NCBI GenBank assembly: GCA_003254925.1
Contig: QANZ01037245.1
Coordinates: 7,091 to 71,090, forward strand
Length of the DNA: 64,000 bases
Direction: 5' to 3'
DNA from: Chamaecrista fasciculata
Taxonomy: Eukaryota; Streptophyta; Magnoliopsida; Fabales; Fabaceae
Of the stretch, positions 50,161-63,447 are shown piece by piece. The translations under genes were made by a program, and so were the position numbers. Below the pieces are notes generated by a model. It was not told the DNA's origin and made no database searches. It saw only the letters and a program-made list of their open reading frames with translations. The stretch's first letter is position 1. Each line of letters starts with the position of its first letter.

Positions 50161-53100
50161 GTACAATTAAAACATATGTTGTAATGGACCAAAAATTCAT
50201 TAACATATGTTGTAATGAACTAGAGGTTCCTTAATTTAAAGGAGTAATGAACCAGAAGTTCATTAATTTAAAGGATACGTTTATAATTTTGTATGACCGG
50301 TTAGACCATCCCGGTTCACGAATAATGCGAACTCAAATTAATGTCTATTAAAGAACCAAAGGTTTCTTGTATATAATGAGTTCTTATGCTGCATGTTCTC
50401 AAAGAAAATTGGTTTTAAGACCATTACCAGCAAAAGTTGGGATTAGATCCCTTGGAATTCTTGAACGCGTTCATAGAAAAATTGTGGACATGAAGTGCCA
50501 CCTTGTGGACATGTAGATCCACTTTGTTCCAATAAAAAGATTGAGCTCAAGTTTTGGATTATTCCATCAAGAAAATTTTATAATGCTGGTGAATTTATAT
50601 CCCAAGTTTTAAAAGGCTATTATATGCTAGTTGGGATAAATGTGGTACATCATGTTGTTTGTGACCACACGGTAAATGGTCTTGTTGAATAATTAAATGC
50701 CTGATGAGAACATATCAATTTATATGATGCAGCGCTTGTATGCATTAAACTAACAATGTATCGTAAATTCTCCCCTATGCTATTGGCTTTGGGTCATAAG
50801 CTGAATATTTTTCATTTACGAATTCTTTGGGTGCTGGATTTATATTGCTCCACGATGTGCATCTGAATAGGCCCCAATGAAAATTGAGAATATAAGTTGG
50901 GTATGGATCCCGCTCAATTATTAAATATCTTAACCTCCTGAATGGAGATAGTTCATGACATGATTTGTCAATGAAATTAATTTTTCAGCATTAGGGGGAG
51001 AAAGAAAATAGCTGGAAAAATGAATTACAAGGAATGCATGGTTATTACATTAGTTTGATCATCATGTGAACTTGAAGTTCAAGAAGAATATTTCAAATAA
51101 ATTGCATATTGCATTCACTGACCCGTAGAAATGACAAAGTCAGATATTCCAGCTGAAAATGTTCCAATATATATTGAGGTCCCTGAAGGGGCTAATTGGT
51201 TACAGAGATAAGAATCCTCGAAAATAAAAGGAGCATATGAAAAAAAATGGTCGAATCGAGGAAATATATGAAGGCATAATGAATGAAAAATCTTCGGAAG
51301 AGATTCAGGTACCTGAAAGTGAAGAAAATAATGAGATCTCAATATGTTTATTATTACCAAAGTATGGAATTGATATGAAAATAGTGTCGACAAAGTATTT
51401 ACATATAATGTAGCGCTACAAATTACAAATTATAAAACATTGAGGATCATGAATAATAATTCGTCGAAGGATGTCGACGTGAATATTGGCCAAATTGACA
51501 AGAAAGGATCCAAGATGAGTAAAACTCACTCGAGAAAATTTTTGGACTTGAAGTCCAGAGAAATGATGGTGTACAGTCAGCATGATGGTGTATAGTCAGC
51601 ATGATGGTGTACAACCAGTTAAATATTAATAAGTCTTTGTGCAAAAAGAAATAAGAGAATTGAAATTTTTGAGATACAAAGACTAGAAATTTATTTTAAG
51701 GAGTTTAATTCTCCCGTGGTGGATGCAATTATTTTTGAATATATGATCTGACTGTTTATAAAAGGCTTTTGATGTCCAAATATTTGAAGGTGTGAAGTTA
51801 GTGGGGTACAAATGAGTTTATGAGTAAAATCGTAATGAAAATGAAAGGCTAAAGTCGTAAGATATAAACTCAAAGGTCTCACATTGAAGATGTAAAGACA
51901 TATTCTCTAGAGATGGATGCAATCCCGAAGATGGATGCGACCCCCTTCAAGTATTTTAGTAGTCTGGCATTGTATGAACAAACTTGATATACATATAATG
52001 ACTATGGTTATAATCCATTCATATGGCTTATTGGACAATGAAGTTTATATGCAAATCCCTGAAGGATTATAGGAAGCATGTCAGATGTCTTGTTCAATAA
52101 AGATGAATAAAATCCTACATGAGTTTGAAAAACAAAACTTGGACATATGTGGTACAGTTATCTCAAGAAATATTATTTGAAAGATATCAAACTGTGTATA
52201 TTTGTTATTGTTGGAACTCTTGAAGAGTTCAAAACATAGTACAATATTAATAGTTTTGCAAGAAAGATTTTGCAAAGATAAAATTTTGTCTCATCTTACT
52301 GATTAAGTAAGTATATTATAATAGTGAGGTTATTACTCATATTATGTAAAAAGTGTATTGAGATACTTTCAAATGGATAAGGTGCATGGACATGGTGTAA
52401 CCATGATGGTTAGATAAATCATTTGAAGTGATAAAGTATCCTATTAACCTCAAATGAAGATGAAATTCTTTGGTCTTGTAGTACCATATCTTAATATTAT
52501 AAGAGGATTAATGTTTTCTGTATACTTGCTAGCGAGATATAGTTCTTCCTTAATCAATGACATTGACAAGGAATGAAAAAATATTTTAAAGATAAAGGTT
52601 TATTTGTTTAAATAGATTTAGTTCATCATTACTTGATGATGTAGATGCTAGCTGATTATCTGACCTTCAGAGACAATGCATAAGGCAAATAAAAAATGTG
52701 TTTAGTTGAGACTACTAATTCAACACATCCAGAAGATGTGTAATTTGTTTTTGCCGGTAACTCTGTCAACCTTATTGTATGAAGATAATATGAGATGTAT
52801 AGTTCAGCTAAAAGAGAATTTAACAGATTTACTTGTGATATCAAAAGCAAGACGACATAGAAGTTCAACAAGTTCGCTCAAGTGATAATTTAGAAAATTT
52901 ATTTATGGAGGCATTGCCAATTGCAACATTTGAGAAATTAGTTCATCAGATTTGAATGCGGAAATTAAAAGATCCTTAGTGATGTTATGATGAGGGGGAG
53001 ATATGCTCTGTACTCTTTTTCCCTTCGCCATGGTTTTGTCCCATTAGGTTTTCCTGGCAAGGTTTTTAATGAGGCAGCATGTAATGCGTATCAATAAATT

Positions 53101-53259
53101 GTGGATATTTAAGGGGAAGTGGTATAAATAATTATGTTTGTGAATATCCATATTTGTCTTTTGGTATTCTCTATGCATAAAAGTTTGAATGAAAGAATTA
53201 CTCTCTCTTCCTACTTTTCTCTCTATTTTAAATATCCTTATTTCTTATATTTTATAACA

Positions 53260-53777
53260 CTCATCATGTTAATATAATTTTCAAATATAATTAATAGATG
53301 TAAACTCTCAAATAGCATATATACTCAAACTGTTTCACTTTATTTTATTCAATTTCATTTCATTACATGATCACTCATTTTCATCTTTCCTTAAACTTCC
53401 AAACATTGGAAGAGTGTTAATTTATTATTTAAACCCTATATCCAAAAACAATAGATAACCAGTCATTATTTTATTGAAATAATTATTGGTCATTAATCGA
53501 TTAGATCAATTATTATAATCTGTTAGGCTGTCATTTCATTATTATAATCGATTAGTTCAATAGTTCAATTAATTAAACTCGTGATAAGAGACGCATGTTG
53601 GCTCAACTAACTATAATTATTATAAACGGGTCAAAGTGGTTCATGGAAATTGAAATCATGTTAGGCTAATCTTGTTGTAGAGAGCTAAAATAGCACTAGC
53701 TATTAATTATTTTTATTCTTATTTTCCAAATTACCATTAGTTATTTATTATTGGATATTTGATTTGATACTTTTTTA
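53260..53777. other. Intergenic AT-rich DNA
   Basis: No gene. Short recurring phrases around 53500-53570 (TTATTATAATC, GATTAGTTCAAT) form a weak local repeat. Confidence 0.4.
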
Positions 53778-54206
53778 GGGTAAATTACACTTTGGTACCT
53801 TGTGGTTTGACCCTATTTCACTTTGGTACCCTATGGTTTGAAACCTGACACTTTGGTACCATGTGGTATTCTCCATTAACACTTTGGTACCCTTTGGGGT
53901 TATTTTGTAATTTTAACCATAACAAATTTTGCAAAAATTATATATTGACTCCAAATTTTTTTAAAAATTTTCATTTTAGTCCCTAGATAGTATGTATCAT
54001 GGACCTATTTGTAATTTTTTGAAAATATTTTGTGGTCAATATGTAATTTTTGCAAAATTTGTTATGGTTAAAATTACAAAATAGCTCCAAAGGGTACCAA
54101 AGTGTTAATGGAGAATACCACAGGGTACCAAAGTGTCAAATTTCAAACCACGGGATACCAAAGTGAAATAGGGTTAAACCACAGGGTACCAAAGTGTAAT
54201 TTACCC
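53778..54206. mobile_element. Foldback element (family B), near-identical sister of 24525-24954
   Basis: Same length, ends and arms as the element at 24525. By eye they differ at roughly 30 of 430 positions. The flanks do not show a matching 9-mer here. It can form an almost complete hairpin. Confidence 0.8.
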
Positions 54207-54849
54207 TTATTTATTTGTAAGAGTGCTCTTACAATAAATAAAAGAGTAAGCTAATAATTTGGCCCATGAAAAATTATCGAGTTGGTAACTTAATTTTTGA
54301 AAGACTAAAATATACATTTAGTCCTTGAAAGATTAAAACGATATATTTTTTAGTCAATAAAAATTAAAGTAATATTTTTTAGTCTGTAAAAAGGATTAAC
54401 TAGTATATTGTTCTGATCTTTTAAGAATTAAATTGCACATTTTAATTTTCCAGGGACCAAATTGTTAGCTCAATGATCTTTTAGGGACCAAATTGTTAGT
54501 TTACTCAAAATAAATTTATAAATGTACTTGATATCGTTCTGAATATGAGGATTTTTTTGATAAATTATAGATACTCATTTGTCTTTTGAGATTCTAAGGA
54601 CTATTTTGATAAAGATCATAAACTTTTGGGATTAAAGTGTAATTAAATCAGGACCTATTCAAAAGAAATCTTATGAAAAGGAGAAAATTCTGTAATATTA
54701 GAATTTTAAAGACCCTTTTATAATTAATTTCAACTCAACAGTAAAATTATATAATGTACTCTTTAGTTTCTATTTTCTTTATGTTTTGGTCCCTTTTAGT
54801 AAAGGGAAAGGACTTAAATGCATAAGGGAAGACTTGTTGGGAGGTTTTT

Positions 54850-55024
54850 GACATTTTAACGTGGTCACAATCACATTTGCCGTTAAATCCTAACGGAAAT
54901 AAAGCACAGGGGACCAATTCGCTAACAAAGCAAACCACGGGGCACCAAACTGTAAAAAATGATCTTTCAGGGTATCAAAGTGGGACCGCCTTTAACCACA
55001 GGGTACCAAACTGCAATTTACCCC
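54850..55024. repeat. Right-hand part of a family B foldback
   Basis: Lines CAAACCACGGGGCACCAAAC, GGGTATCAAAGTGGGACC and CCACAGGGTACCAAACTGC match family B right arms and end TTTACCCC. Its left arm may be the faint run near 54755-54800. The DNA from 54207 to 54850 holds diverged 'gactaaaat' phrases only, and 55025-55599 has no feature seen. Confidence 0.5.
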
Positions 55025-55599
55025 AAAAAAAAAACAATTAGGTTTGTAACAAATTACAAATGTATGTTTTGTTAATGTTTCAAGCCTCATACTTCTCAGG
55101 CTGCCTAATATACTAATGGATTCTGATTTCTGATTCCTTAGGCTTCACTGTATCAGCCTTTTTAATTGCTCATAAAAATTATCTCGGTCTCAGAAATTTT
55201 TTTGTTAAATTGAATATTTTAGATTTATATTTAAATCATCAACTCAAATCACTATTATCATCCACGAACTTAATTTACTATATTTGTCCATATACATGAT
55301 CAAATTGAGTTATATTTAAAGTTTAAACATATCTATATAATAAATTAAGTTTAGATTAGCATTCAATATGATTGATGGAGCAATTTCTATTTATTTAAAG
55401 TAAAAGCACTTTTTTTGTGTTGATTTTTGGAGCACAAATATCCATTCATGGAAGAGTCTGATTGAGTCACGAGTATCCATTCAAAAGATCGCAAAGAGAC
55501 AAATAGCTAGACACCAAAATGATCTTAATTGGGGGCCGGATGCGTCTACACTCATCGCCCAAAGTTGGTGTCGTGATAAGAGTTGCCCAAAGTTGGTGT

Positions 55600-55830
55600 C
55601 GTGATAAGAGTTGCATGGTGATGATGGCAAGTGGAAAACAAAGTCCCACATTGCTTGCATTGAGATCTTGAACTCTCTCATTCCCCTATAAATAGGGGTC
55701 TTCTCATCCCAATTCATTTTCTCATTCCTTTTTTCTCTTGGGGAGTTGAAATTTGAAATCCTCACTCTAGTTCATGATAAGCATCTGAAGAACAAAGTTT
55801 TAGCACTATTATCATGCAACTCTTATCACG
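55600..55830 (+). mobile_element. LTR-like unit with perfect 18-bp terminal inverted repeats
   Basis: CGTGATAAGAGTTGCATG at 55600-55617 returns inverted at 55813-55830, and TG...CA borders can be set at 55602-55828. The inside holds GTCCCACATTGCTTG and a TATA-like CCTATAAATAGGGG (about 55685-55698), as in small plant LTRs. Upstream, a 28-bp unit (CCCAAAGTTGGTGTCGTGAT...) is tandemly doubled. No partner LTR, primer site or target duplication is visible, so a solo LTR or another small element are both possible. Confidence 0.45.
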
Positions 55831-56670
55831 ATAGGTTCTCTTCGTTGTTTTTGCAATCTTTCCAAGGAATATACCCGTGACATAATCACACTATCCTATG
55901 GGTGAATATTTAGGCTCCAAAAATCAACATTTAGTCTCTAAATTTTGCAATAAAATTTTTTATTTCGTTTTTAAATTTATTTATTATTAATTTTGTCTTG
56001 TTCACAATTTACCTTTAATTTTTTAAATGAAGTTTTAGACCGAGTGCAAAAACTGACCACAATTTAAATATTTGTTGTTTAAGGTTAAATACTTCAATTT
56101 TTTTTTCGATTACTAATTAACAGAAAATTAAGGGTTGTAAAGGAAGGTACCCTATCCTACAATGTCATTCTTGAAAATTTTTTTCTATACTGAATTAAGA
56201 TCGTGATGAAGGTTAAATCCAACCTTGAAAGTAAGTTTAGGACAAAAAAAAAATCATAAAAACATATAAAACTAATCTAAATACAAATAAAACATTCAAG
56301 ACTAACTTAAAATTTAAAAGATTATGAAGCCACCTAATAGAACGACCAAGTCTCACCATGATATCCATAGTCCTCATTCTTATAAACTTTAGTACGAGGA
56401 GTTCCAATACGTGATGGGTTTGAAAAGGTGTTAATGTAAAACAAAATGATAAGGCGAACAGAATTCACACAAATGAATAACATTGATCTCATTATTGTCT
56501 CTAGACAGAACCCGCAAGAATTCAGCATAAAGATACAAAACATGATTCCAATTTGTATATACCTATTGGTCTAGCTCACTAAATTTGAAAACTAAGAATC
56601 AACAGTCACTTTATGTTCTTGCCATGAAATACGCATAAATGAATGTGCTTGTTGAAAAATGGACGATTAA
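55831..56670. other. Intergenic, including ACLA 3' flank
   Basis: No gene. The region next to 56670 probably contains the ACLA 3' UTR. The frame at 56334-56543 is not recognised. Confidence 0.45.
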
Positions 56671-59600
56671 TTAAGCAGCAGCAGTGATGTACTGGATTGC
56701 CTCTTTGCATATACCAGTCATTGTTGCTTCTGGTCCATAAACCTGCAAGAAAGATACCTCAAAATATCAGACAAAGTTCCTCATAAACATCATTGTGATC
56801 ATCATGATCAGAAAACTATGAATTTAGCATCTAGATTATATGAGCTCTCCTACTTTAGTCCTTAAAGTTTTCAAAATGTTTAATTTAATACTTTAAAATT
56901 CATGACTCGCAATTTAATCACTCCAGAATTTTAGTTGTACAATGGTACGGTGTTCACAGAAGAACAAATTTACAATAAATAAAAAATTTACTTAAAATCA
57001 GGGACTAAAATGTTAATTTACTTTTAATTAAAATACCGAATACAGTCAATATTATCAGTAATCAACATAGAAATCTGTCATATACTAACCTCAATGGGGA
57101 TTCCAATCTCCTCTCCAAGGGCTCTCATTTTGGCAAGACCCCTCTGGTAGTTAGGGCCTCCTCTCCTCACATATAACTGCATCCTTGCCGCTTTTAGCTT
57201 TGCTTCCTGGTTTCAAATAGCTCAACAATCAATTAACTCCAATACAAGCAAGCTGGTTAAAATGATCTAAATGAGCAAAGCTTATGTATGATAAGTTTAC
57301 CTTCTCCTTCAATGCTCGAATAATGCCATTAAATGTAGCAGCAACATCAGTAAAGTTAGCAATTCCTCCTCCAATCACAAGGGCTCTCTTTTTGCCATCA
57401 GGGTTTGCAGTTGCACACTGAGCAAACCAACATACAATTAGATTTTCATATAAAAGGTGCAGCTTAATTAATAGTTATACATTTCAGAATAAGATAAGGT
57501 GGAGATGAGAATTACTTACGTCAATTACAACTCTGGCATACTGCAAGACCTCCTCTTCATTGGGTGCACCGCTATATTCCGCATAATTTCCAAGCTCAGA
57601 TGCATAGCCAAGATCTCCTACCTGTTTAAATCATTAAGTTACAGTAAGAAGTCAGTGTCTAACTGGTATAAGTTAAGAGAAATTAACTTTTGTTATCAAT
57701 GAAGGAAAACACACCGTGTCAGCATAGATGACACTAGCACCTCCCCCGGCTACCATTGTCCAAATACGGCCCTTTGGATTCAACACAGTGAATTTCAAAG
57801 ATGCACTGGTCTGCGAGTATTAAACATGTGAACAAAAATAAGACACTCTTCATAGACAAAAGATGCTGTGATGCACCACAGAAGGGGTAGTATATTAGTA
57901 TTATTGAAGTAAACAACGAAAAAGGGGTAGTATATTAGTATTATTGATGGAAACAAAAACACGAGGACTTCAGAATTAGTACCATATCAGTTTGGAGTTA
58001 AGTCATAATTTTTATTAAGAGAGAAAAAAAAAGACCAACTTATATGTGTATGTATCAGTCTTCTTAAGGACAAAAATACAACTGAATTAAACAAGGTTAT
58101 AAACACATGTCAAAAGTTGTATTTATGCACCTTTTCATCTAATCCGTGAATGAAACTCTCTGTGGGGCTCATAACCCTTCCAAATGGCAATGGAAATTCA
58201 AGCTCTCCCCATCTGAAAAAAGAAATGCAGGAATGAAAATTATTATTCCATATTACATGATGAGTTGGAGTTGATAAAATTCATGTTTGAAAATGATAGA
58301 CATTCTTTAAGGTAAAGGACTCACTTCTTGAAGTTCTTGAAAGCAGCAGTGTCATCAAGTTCACCTCTCATATCCAATGGATAAGGCTTTCCGTTGACTA
58401 ATGTGAAAGGATTCATCTCTAGGAAAGTGAAATCCAAATCTGGTGCAAAAACACAAAGGGAAAAAGGTTTAGACTTAAATGTGCTACTGTTTATAAAAAT
58501 TTTCCGCCATAAATGCATAAAGTTATTGGCAGAAGCCCCATGTAGCGGCTCATAAGTATATAAATTTATTAATATACCTAAAAATAAAGTGAAAACTGTC
58601 TTGAGAAACTCCTCAATTTCTCCCTTGATCTGTATGCAAGAACAGTTGCTTGTCAATAATTCAAAGAAAGTGCAAATGAAAATAACAGTGCACAGTATAC
58701 AATCACATGGTCGCCTTGGTTCACAGAAGAAAGGAGATTTACCTCCAAGGGAAGAGTTGCTACAAGTGGGGCAACAATTTCTGAAGTAAGAGACACTCCT
58801 GTTGGAACAAAAATAGTCTTAACCTGAAATACAAATTAAACAAACCAGTTTGTAATTACAAGGGAGGGTTACATATGAGCTGACAAACATCGAATGATTA
58901 ATTAACTGGTGTAAGGTATATAGTCAATGTTTTAGTACCTTATCCCAATTCTCTTCAATGTCTATTCCTCCGCATTCTGAAAAGCTAAAGCTGTTTCCAA
59001 GTCTCTCTGAGACAATGTTAAGGTAAAACTCTTCATTGTGTGGAACGAAGGGTTCAACAATGAAAGTTGTTATTGGTCCTTTGCATCCACTCATCTCAAC
59101 CTGTTTCGTTTAGAGAAAACTAAGATCAATTGCTTCAGGGGAATGAAGAAAAGTACATGCTGAAAATGGAGAAACCAAAAACTGAGAGAATTGAGAAATG
59201 AGAAAGAGCACCTCTTTTCCTAGACGCTCTTTCACAAAAGATGCAACTTGTGCCAAATCCAGATTCAAGGCAACCAGACCACTTTTGCCTCGCTTTCCAA
59301 ATAACATGTCAGGTTTCACAACCAATTTTGAAGAGGAAAGCCATGGCTCCTTCTCCACAAGTTCATTGAAATTAGTTGACTCTGTAACCTATGGCATAGA
59401 ACGTAGAGCAATTAAATATGTAAGCAAAAGGTATTTATAAGATGGTTCAGAGCATTGATTCACAAAAATAGGCGATCATCAACGTTATCACTTTTAAGCA
59501 TTGTGGAGCAACATAACTTTGAAAACATTAAAATTCCATATTGAATTAACCCTTGAAGAACTCACTTGAATAAATAAATAAAAAAAATAAACACAGATTC

Positions 59601-59967
59601 AGAAATATCTTTACACATGCAAACTCAGAGCTATAGATCTAAATATTATATACATACTATTAGGACTTCACACTAATTCATCCAGCAATACAAACAAAAC
59701 TGACAATATTGTCTAATTCTGAATCTACAATTGCTATCTTGATCTAAGACAAATTTACATGGTATTTCGAATTTTGGTTAAATCTGATGGGTCTCATTAT
59801 CGAACAGAAACAAACAATCTCAAATTTAGCAATGAAGTAAACTACAACCTCATGCCAAGAGCACTTACTTGTGCAGACTTAATAGCCAATTCCTTCCCAG
59901 AGAGTCTTTTGTAATGCTCCTTCAACAATCTCTTGGAGTCGTACTCTCTGATCTTCTTGCGCGCCAT
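56671..59967 (-). CDS. ACLA: ATP-citrate lyase subunit A (ATP-citrate synthase alpha chain)
   Basis: 423-aa cytosolic subunit that, together with ACLB, cleaves citrate with ATP and CoA to acetyl-CoA and oxaloacetate for cytosolic lipid, wax and flavonoid synthesis. Exons, first to last: 59869-59967, 59212-59388, 58939-59100, 58743-58823, 58578-58629, 58325-58439, 58131-58212, 57715-57810, 57520-57621, 57301-57417, 57090-57206 and 56671-56742. All are GT-AG and phase-consistent. The product starts [20 protein letters not shown]. It contains the ATP-grasp parts [35 protein letters not shown] and [19 protein letters not shown], then [17 protein letters not shown] and [18 protein letters not shown], and ends [12 protein letters not shown]. 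The length equals the 423 aa of Arabidopsis ACLA-1 and -2. The flavour (ACLA-1, -2 or -3) cannot be decided. A 5' UTR intron is likely (59979-60151), with the ATG in the second transcribed exon. Confidence 0.97.
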
Positions 59968-60251
59968 GTCTTCTTAATCTGTTCATTCAACCCAAAAATA
60001 AACAGAACGACTAATCAATCATTTCGGATCCAAACTTAAGGAAAACCTAGCTAAAATCAGCCTAAAAAAACCCCAAAAATTCCAATCAGAACATGAGATT
60101 CAAGATTCAGTAACGTAGGAATCGAAAAAATCGGAGATCTGGAAGAATTACCCAAAGAAATGGAGGAAAGAAGATGGGTGAAGCAGGTGGGTAGATGGAG
60201 AAGAAGTAGATCCAACGAACAGCTGAATAATGATGTGGGTTTCTTGGCGGG

Positions 60252-60262
60252 TGTATTTATAG
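60252..60262 (-). promoter_or_regulatory. Candidate TATA box of ACLA
   Basis: Minus-strand CTATAAATACA lies about 290 bp before the ATG. If transcription starts about 30 bp downstream, the leader would be about 75 bp of exon, a 173-bp intron (GTAATTCTTCC...GAACAG, 60151-59979) and about 11 bp before ATG. The layout is coherent but inferred. Confidence 0.55.
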
Positions 60263-60640
60263 GTGAAAAAGGTGTGATTTTTGGAGAAAATTATACATAT
60301 ATAAAATAAAATAAATTTGCGGGGTAGGTTGGGTTCAGCTCAGAATTTGAGAATTGATGTTAAAATGAGGATTTGAAAGGAAAATTAGACGAGAAAGCAA
60401 ATACGAAGGCAAGAACACATGCCACACCTACCAACTTCGAAAAATGGAGCGACGTTTCAACCTACAACGACAACCGTTTTGGGTGCCTGTGTGTGGCAGG
60501 TGGCGTCAACGGTTTGGTACATATCTTACGTGGTTGCTCTTATCACCGTCTATCTGGGTGATGTCTTTTGATCAATCATCATGTCCTCTTTCACTCTTGA
60601 TTAGATCTTTAATGGATAAAGTATACTCCGCTATTTTGTT
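60263..60640. other. ACLA upstream region
   Basis: Upstream DNA, mildly GC-richer around 60430-60560 (TGTGGCAGGTGGCGTCAACG). It may hold promoter elements. No gene recognised in the overlapping short frames. Confidence 0.35.
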
Positions 60641-61005
60641 TTATGTATTGATTTTATTTTGGTATCATGTTTTTTTAAAAGTGATACTCCACTGCCTATT
60701 ATTTTCACTATTAACACTTTGTTACCTTAACAAAGATAGAATAAGGTAACAAATCGTGAAATAACATGGTACCAAAGTGAAACCGGTCCATAGAACAGGG
60801 TACTAAAGTGCTAACAATGCAAAGACAGAGTACCAAAATGTCACTTTTAAAATAATAGGATACCAAAATGTCACTTCTGAAAGAATAAGCTATCAAAATG
60901 TTAACGGTGCAAAGAACAGGATACCAAAGTGTCACTTTTGAAAGATTAGGGTACTAAAGTGAAGCTGGTCCATAAAACTGAGTACTAAAGTGTAATTTAC
61001 CAAAA
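60640..61005. repeat. Degenerate family B foldback with repeated arm
   Basis: Left arm about 60640-60725 (TTTTGGTATCATG, AACACTTTGTTACC). The longer right arm has GGATACCAAAATGTCACTTTT repeated in tandem about three times (60840-60945), and the element ends AAGTGTAATTTACC. Confidence 0.6.
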
Positions 61006-63447
61006 TATGAAAAATTATATTTTTAGCATTCTTAAATTAAAATTCAGTTAAATTTTGTACTAGAAGAAAATTCAACTGTGGTCTTTCCTTTTAACTACAT
61101 TTCATAAAAAGTTTGTGGTGTGCAAATCTACTGCAGGCTCTTGAATCGACTTATTGACCTTGATTTATTGAAGGACAAGATTAGGATGGTGTTCTTTGAG
61201 TCTGGAAACTTGTTCTGACCATTGATTGGGCATCATCCCTTCACCTAAATTTTCGTTAAAAAAAAAGTGATCACATAAACACCAACATAAAAGCTCTTGT
61301 CTTCATTAACATTTTTCTCTAAAAGAAAAATCAAACTTAAATAAAGTAGAATTAATTAATTAATTCCTGCTTATTAATAATTAATATTTAAATTTAAAAT
61401 TATCTAAAATTTATAAACATTATTTATAATTAATATCTACATGTAGAGAAAAGACTTAATAATTCAAATAAACTAACATTAACTCAAATATTCAAATTAA
61501 TTAATGTTAATCAAATTTTAAAAAATTAATTAAATTATATCTAACATATTAATAATTATCTATGTAATTAAGTAAAGTAAATAATGTCAAATAATTTAAT
61601 TAATTAATTAATTAAAATCATTATGATTTCTTTTTTAAAATTAACTACCATTATCTAATAATAATAATATTATTATTATTATATAAAAATAAATTAATTA
61701 CAAATTTAAACAATATTATCTAAAATATTAACTAACATTATCTAAAAAATTAACTAAATAACAAAAATTATTTACATTATATAGAAATTTAACCATATTA
61801 TCTAAAAAATTAACTAACATTATTTTAAAAACAATAACTAAAAAGTTAACAAACATTATCTAACAAATTAGTTAACATTATCTAAAAAATTAACTAGCAC
61901 TATCTAAAATATTAATTAACACTTTCTAAAAAAGAACTACATGAAAAATTATCCAACACAATCTAAAAACTTAACCAAAATTATCTAATAAATTAATTAA
62001 TATTGTCTTAAAAATTTATTAAATTATTGTGAAATACATACTAAGTTATTGGTTTTTCTTTTTCTTAGTGCATGAATCATGATTTTTATCATATATATAA
62101 TAAATGCCTTGCTTATATGTATTTATGTATATTGTTATCTCAAATCAAATAAAAATATGGTATTCTAAAGATTTCATTTTTTACTCAATTGAATATAACT
62201 AGCACCCTCTCATACGTTGTCACAACCATTAGTCTTATTTTTTACCATCATTTTTTTTTATTTTCACCGGAAATGGCACATGATTTTGCTAGCAGCTTCT
62301 TCTACGATCACCAGTGGTGACGTCTAACTAATCTGAAACTTTGCTTTTCTTTGCACTCGATTTCTCTAGTTGTTATGCTTCTCCCCTTGCATTGCCATTA
62401 TTTCGTTAATCAACTTTTACATCATAAGAATAAGAATCAAGTCTCCTGTGAGTTTTGACTATGTTGATATGAGAAACGCTACATACTCTAAGAAGAGTTT
62501 GCTTTAATTTTTCAATATTTACTAAAATCTAATTATGGTTAAATTTAACCTATGTTCTTGGATTTAATATCTGAGCAATATTTAAGAGGTACGAATTGAG
62601 GTTTTTATTGTGTTCAATACCGACAACCTCTTGAATTTTCTAATGACATGTGCTAGTAAAGACTAGTTATTTCAAAACATGGTACCAAAACACATACAAC
62701 TTACCCTTATTATCAGTATGAGTAGGTCTATTTTAGTCCATGCTAATGATGTCAAATTTGGAATCAGTTTTAGGTCAAACATACCAATAATGGCCAACAA
62801 TTCTCAATTTGAGTTGTTGAGCCTCCTAAGATATTGAAAATGACAAAGATCAGCTTTCTTGTTTGGTTTCAAATTTTAGCTAGCAACGTGTTGTGTTTAT
62901 TATATATATGATTTTAAAAGGTTTATTTATGATTATTTCTTATTATATGGGTGAGTTTCTTATAAATATATATAGATTTATCATAAAAATTATGAAATTT
63001 TATCAACATAGTTTATAAAATAAGGGAATTATCAAAATGACTCATGAAACTCAAGCTAAGAAAATGCAAGGATACACTATATATATAAAGGAGGAGAAGA
63101 TGATAATGGATTCATTCATCTTAGTTGTGATTTTTGTGGTTAGACACTTGGACTATATTCGTAAGTATATGGCCCCTCTCAAAGAAGGCATGAAGGAAGA
63201 GTTTTACAAAAAAAAATAATAATAATAAAAGACCAACAATAATAACACATTATTAGTAGAAATGCCCATGCATTTTAATTTTTTTATAACTATTTTAAAA
63301 TATTATTGGAGAAAAAAGAACAAAATGCATTAACTATCACTTCTTCTTCCTTATTCTTTGTCATATAATTTATTTATTTATTTCATATTAATTGTATTTA
63401 CATATAGTATATAATGTTTGAAATTAAGGATTAAAGTTACATATAAT
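61006..63447. other. Long AT-rich intergenic stretch
   Basis: No gene recognised. The middle is dominated by low-complexity AATTAATTAA and CATTATCTAAAAAATTAACTAA runs (listed separately). The 63037-63219 frame begins inside AT-rich DNA and has no known domain. The DNA around 62210-62460 is slightly less AT-rich but without a recognisable product. Confidence 0.45.
61640..61990. repeat. Irregular tandem repeat around ACATTATCTAAAAAATTAACTA
   Basis: A roughly 22-base phrase with variants (CATTATCTAAAAAATTAAC, ATTATCTAAAATATTAAC) recurs ten or more times with irregular spacing, together with ATAATAATAATATTATTATTAT at about 61657. It looks like slippage-driven satellite-like DNA. Confidence 0.6.

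Larger units (their letters stand above)
47461..53259 (+). mobile_element. Ty1/copia LTR retrotransposon, broken fossil
   Basis: LTRs at both ends start TG(T/G)TATAAA and end TTTATAACA. Next to the left LTR is CGTTATCAGCACGAGC, the primer site type seen in a large group of plant copia elements, and AAGGGGAAGTG precedes the right LTR as polypurine tract. Parts of a copia integrase (around 50500-50690) and later pol regions can be sensed in short pieces. The element is plainly broken, with more than ten breaks, and no frame longer than about 70 codons survives. A hAT MITE (49682-50160) is inserted in it. The two LTRs differ at about nine of 140 comparable bases, suggesting an age of a few million years. 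No target duplication is visible. Confidence 0.88.

Noticed and set aside
61570-61720. Palindromic AATTAATTAATTAA and AATAATATTATTAT runs as a possible origin or terminator
   Set aside because: Simple AT repeats are common in this DNA and nothing else supports such a role.
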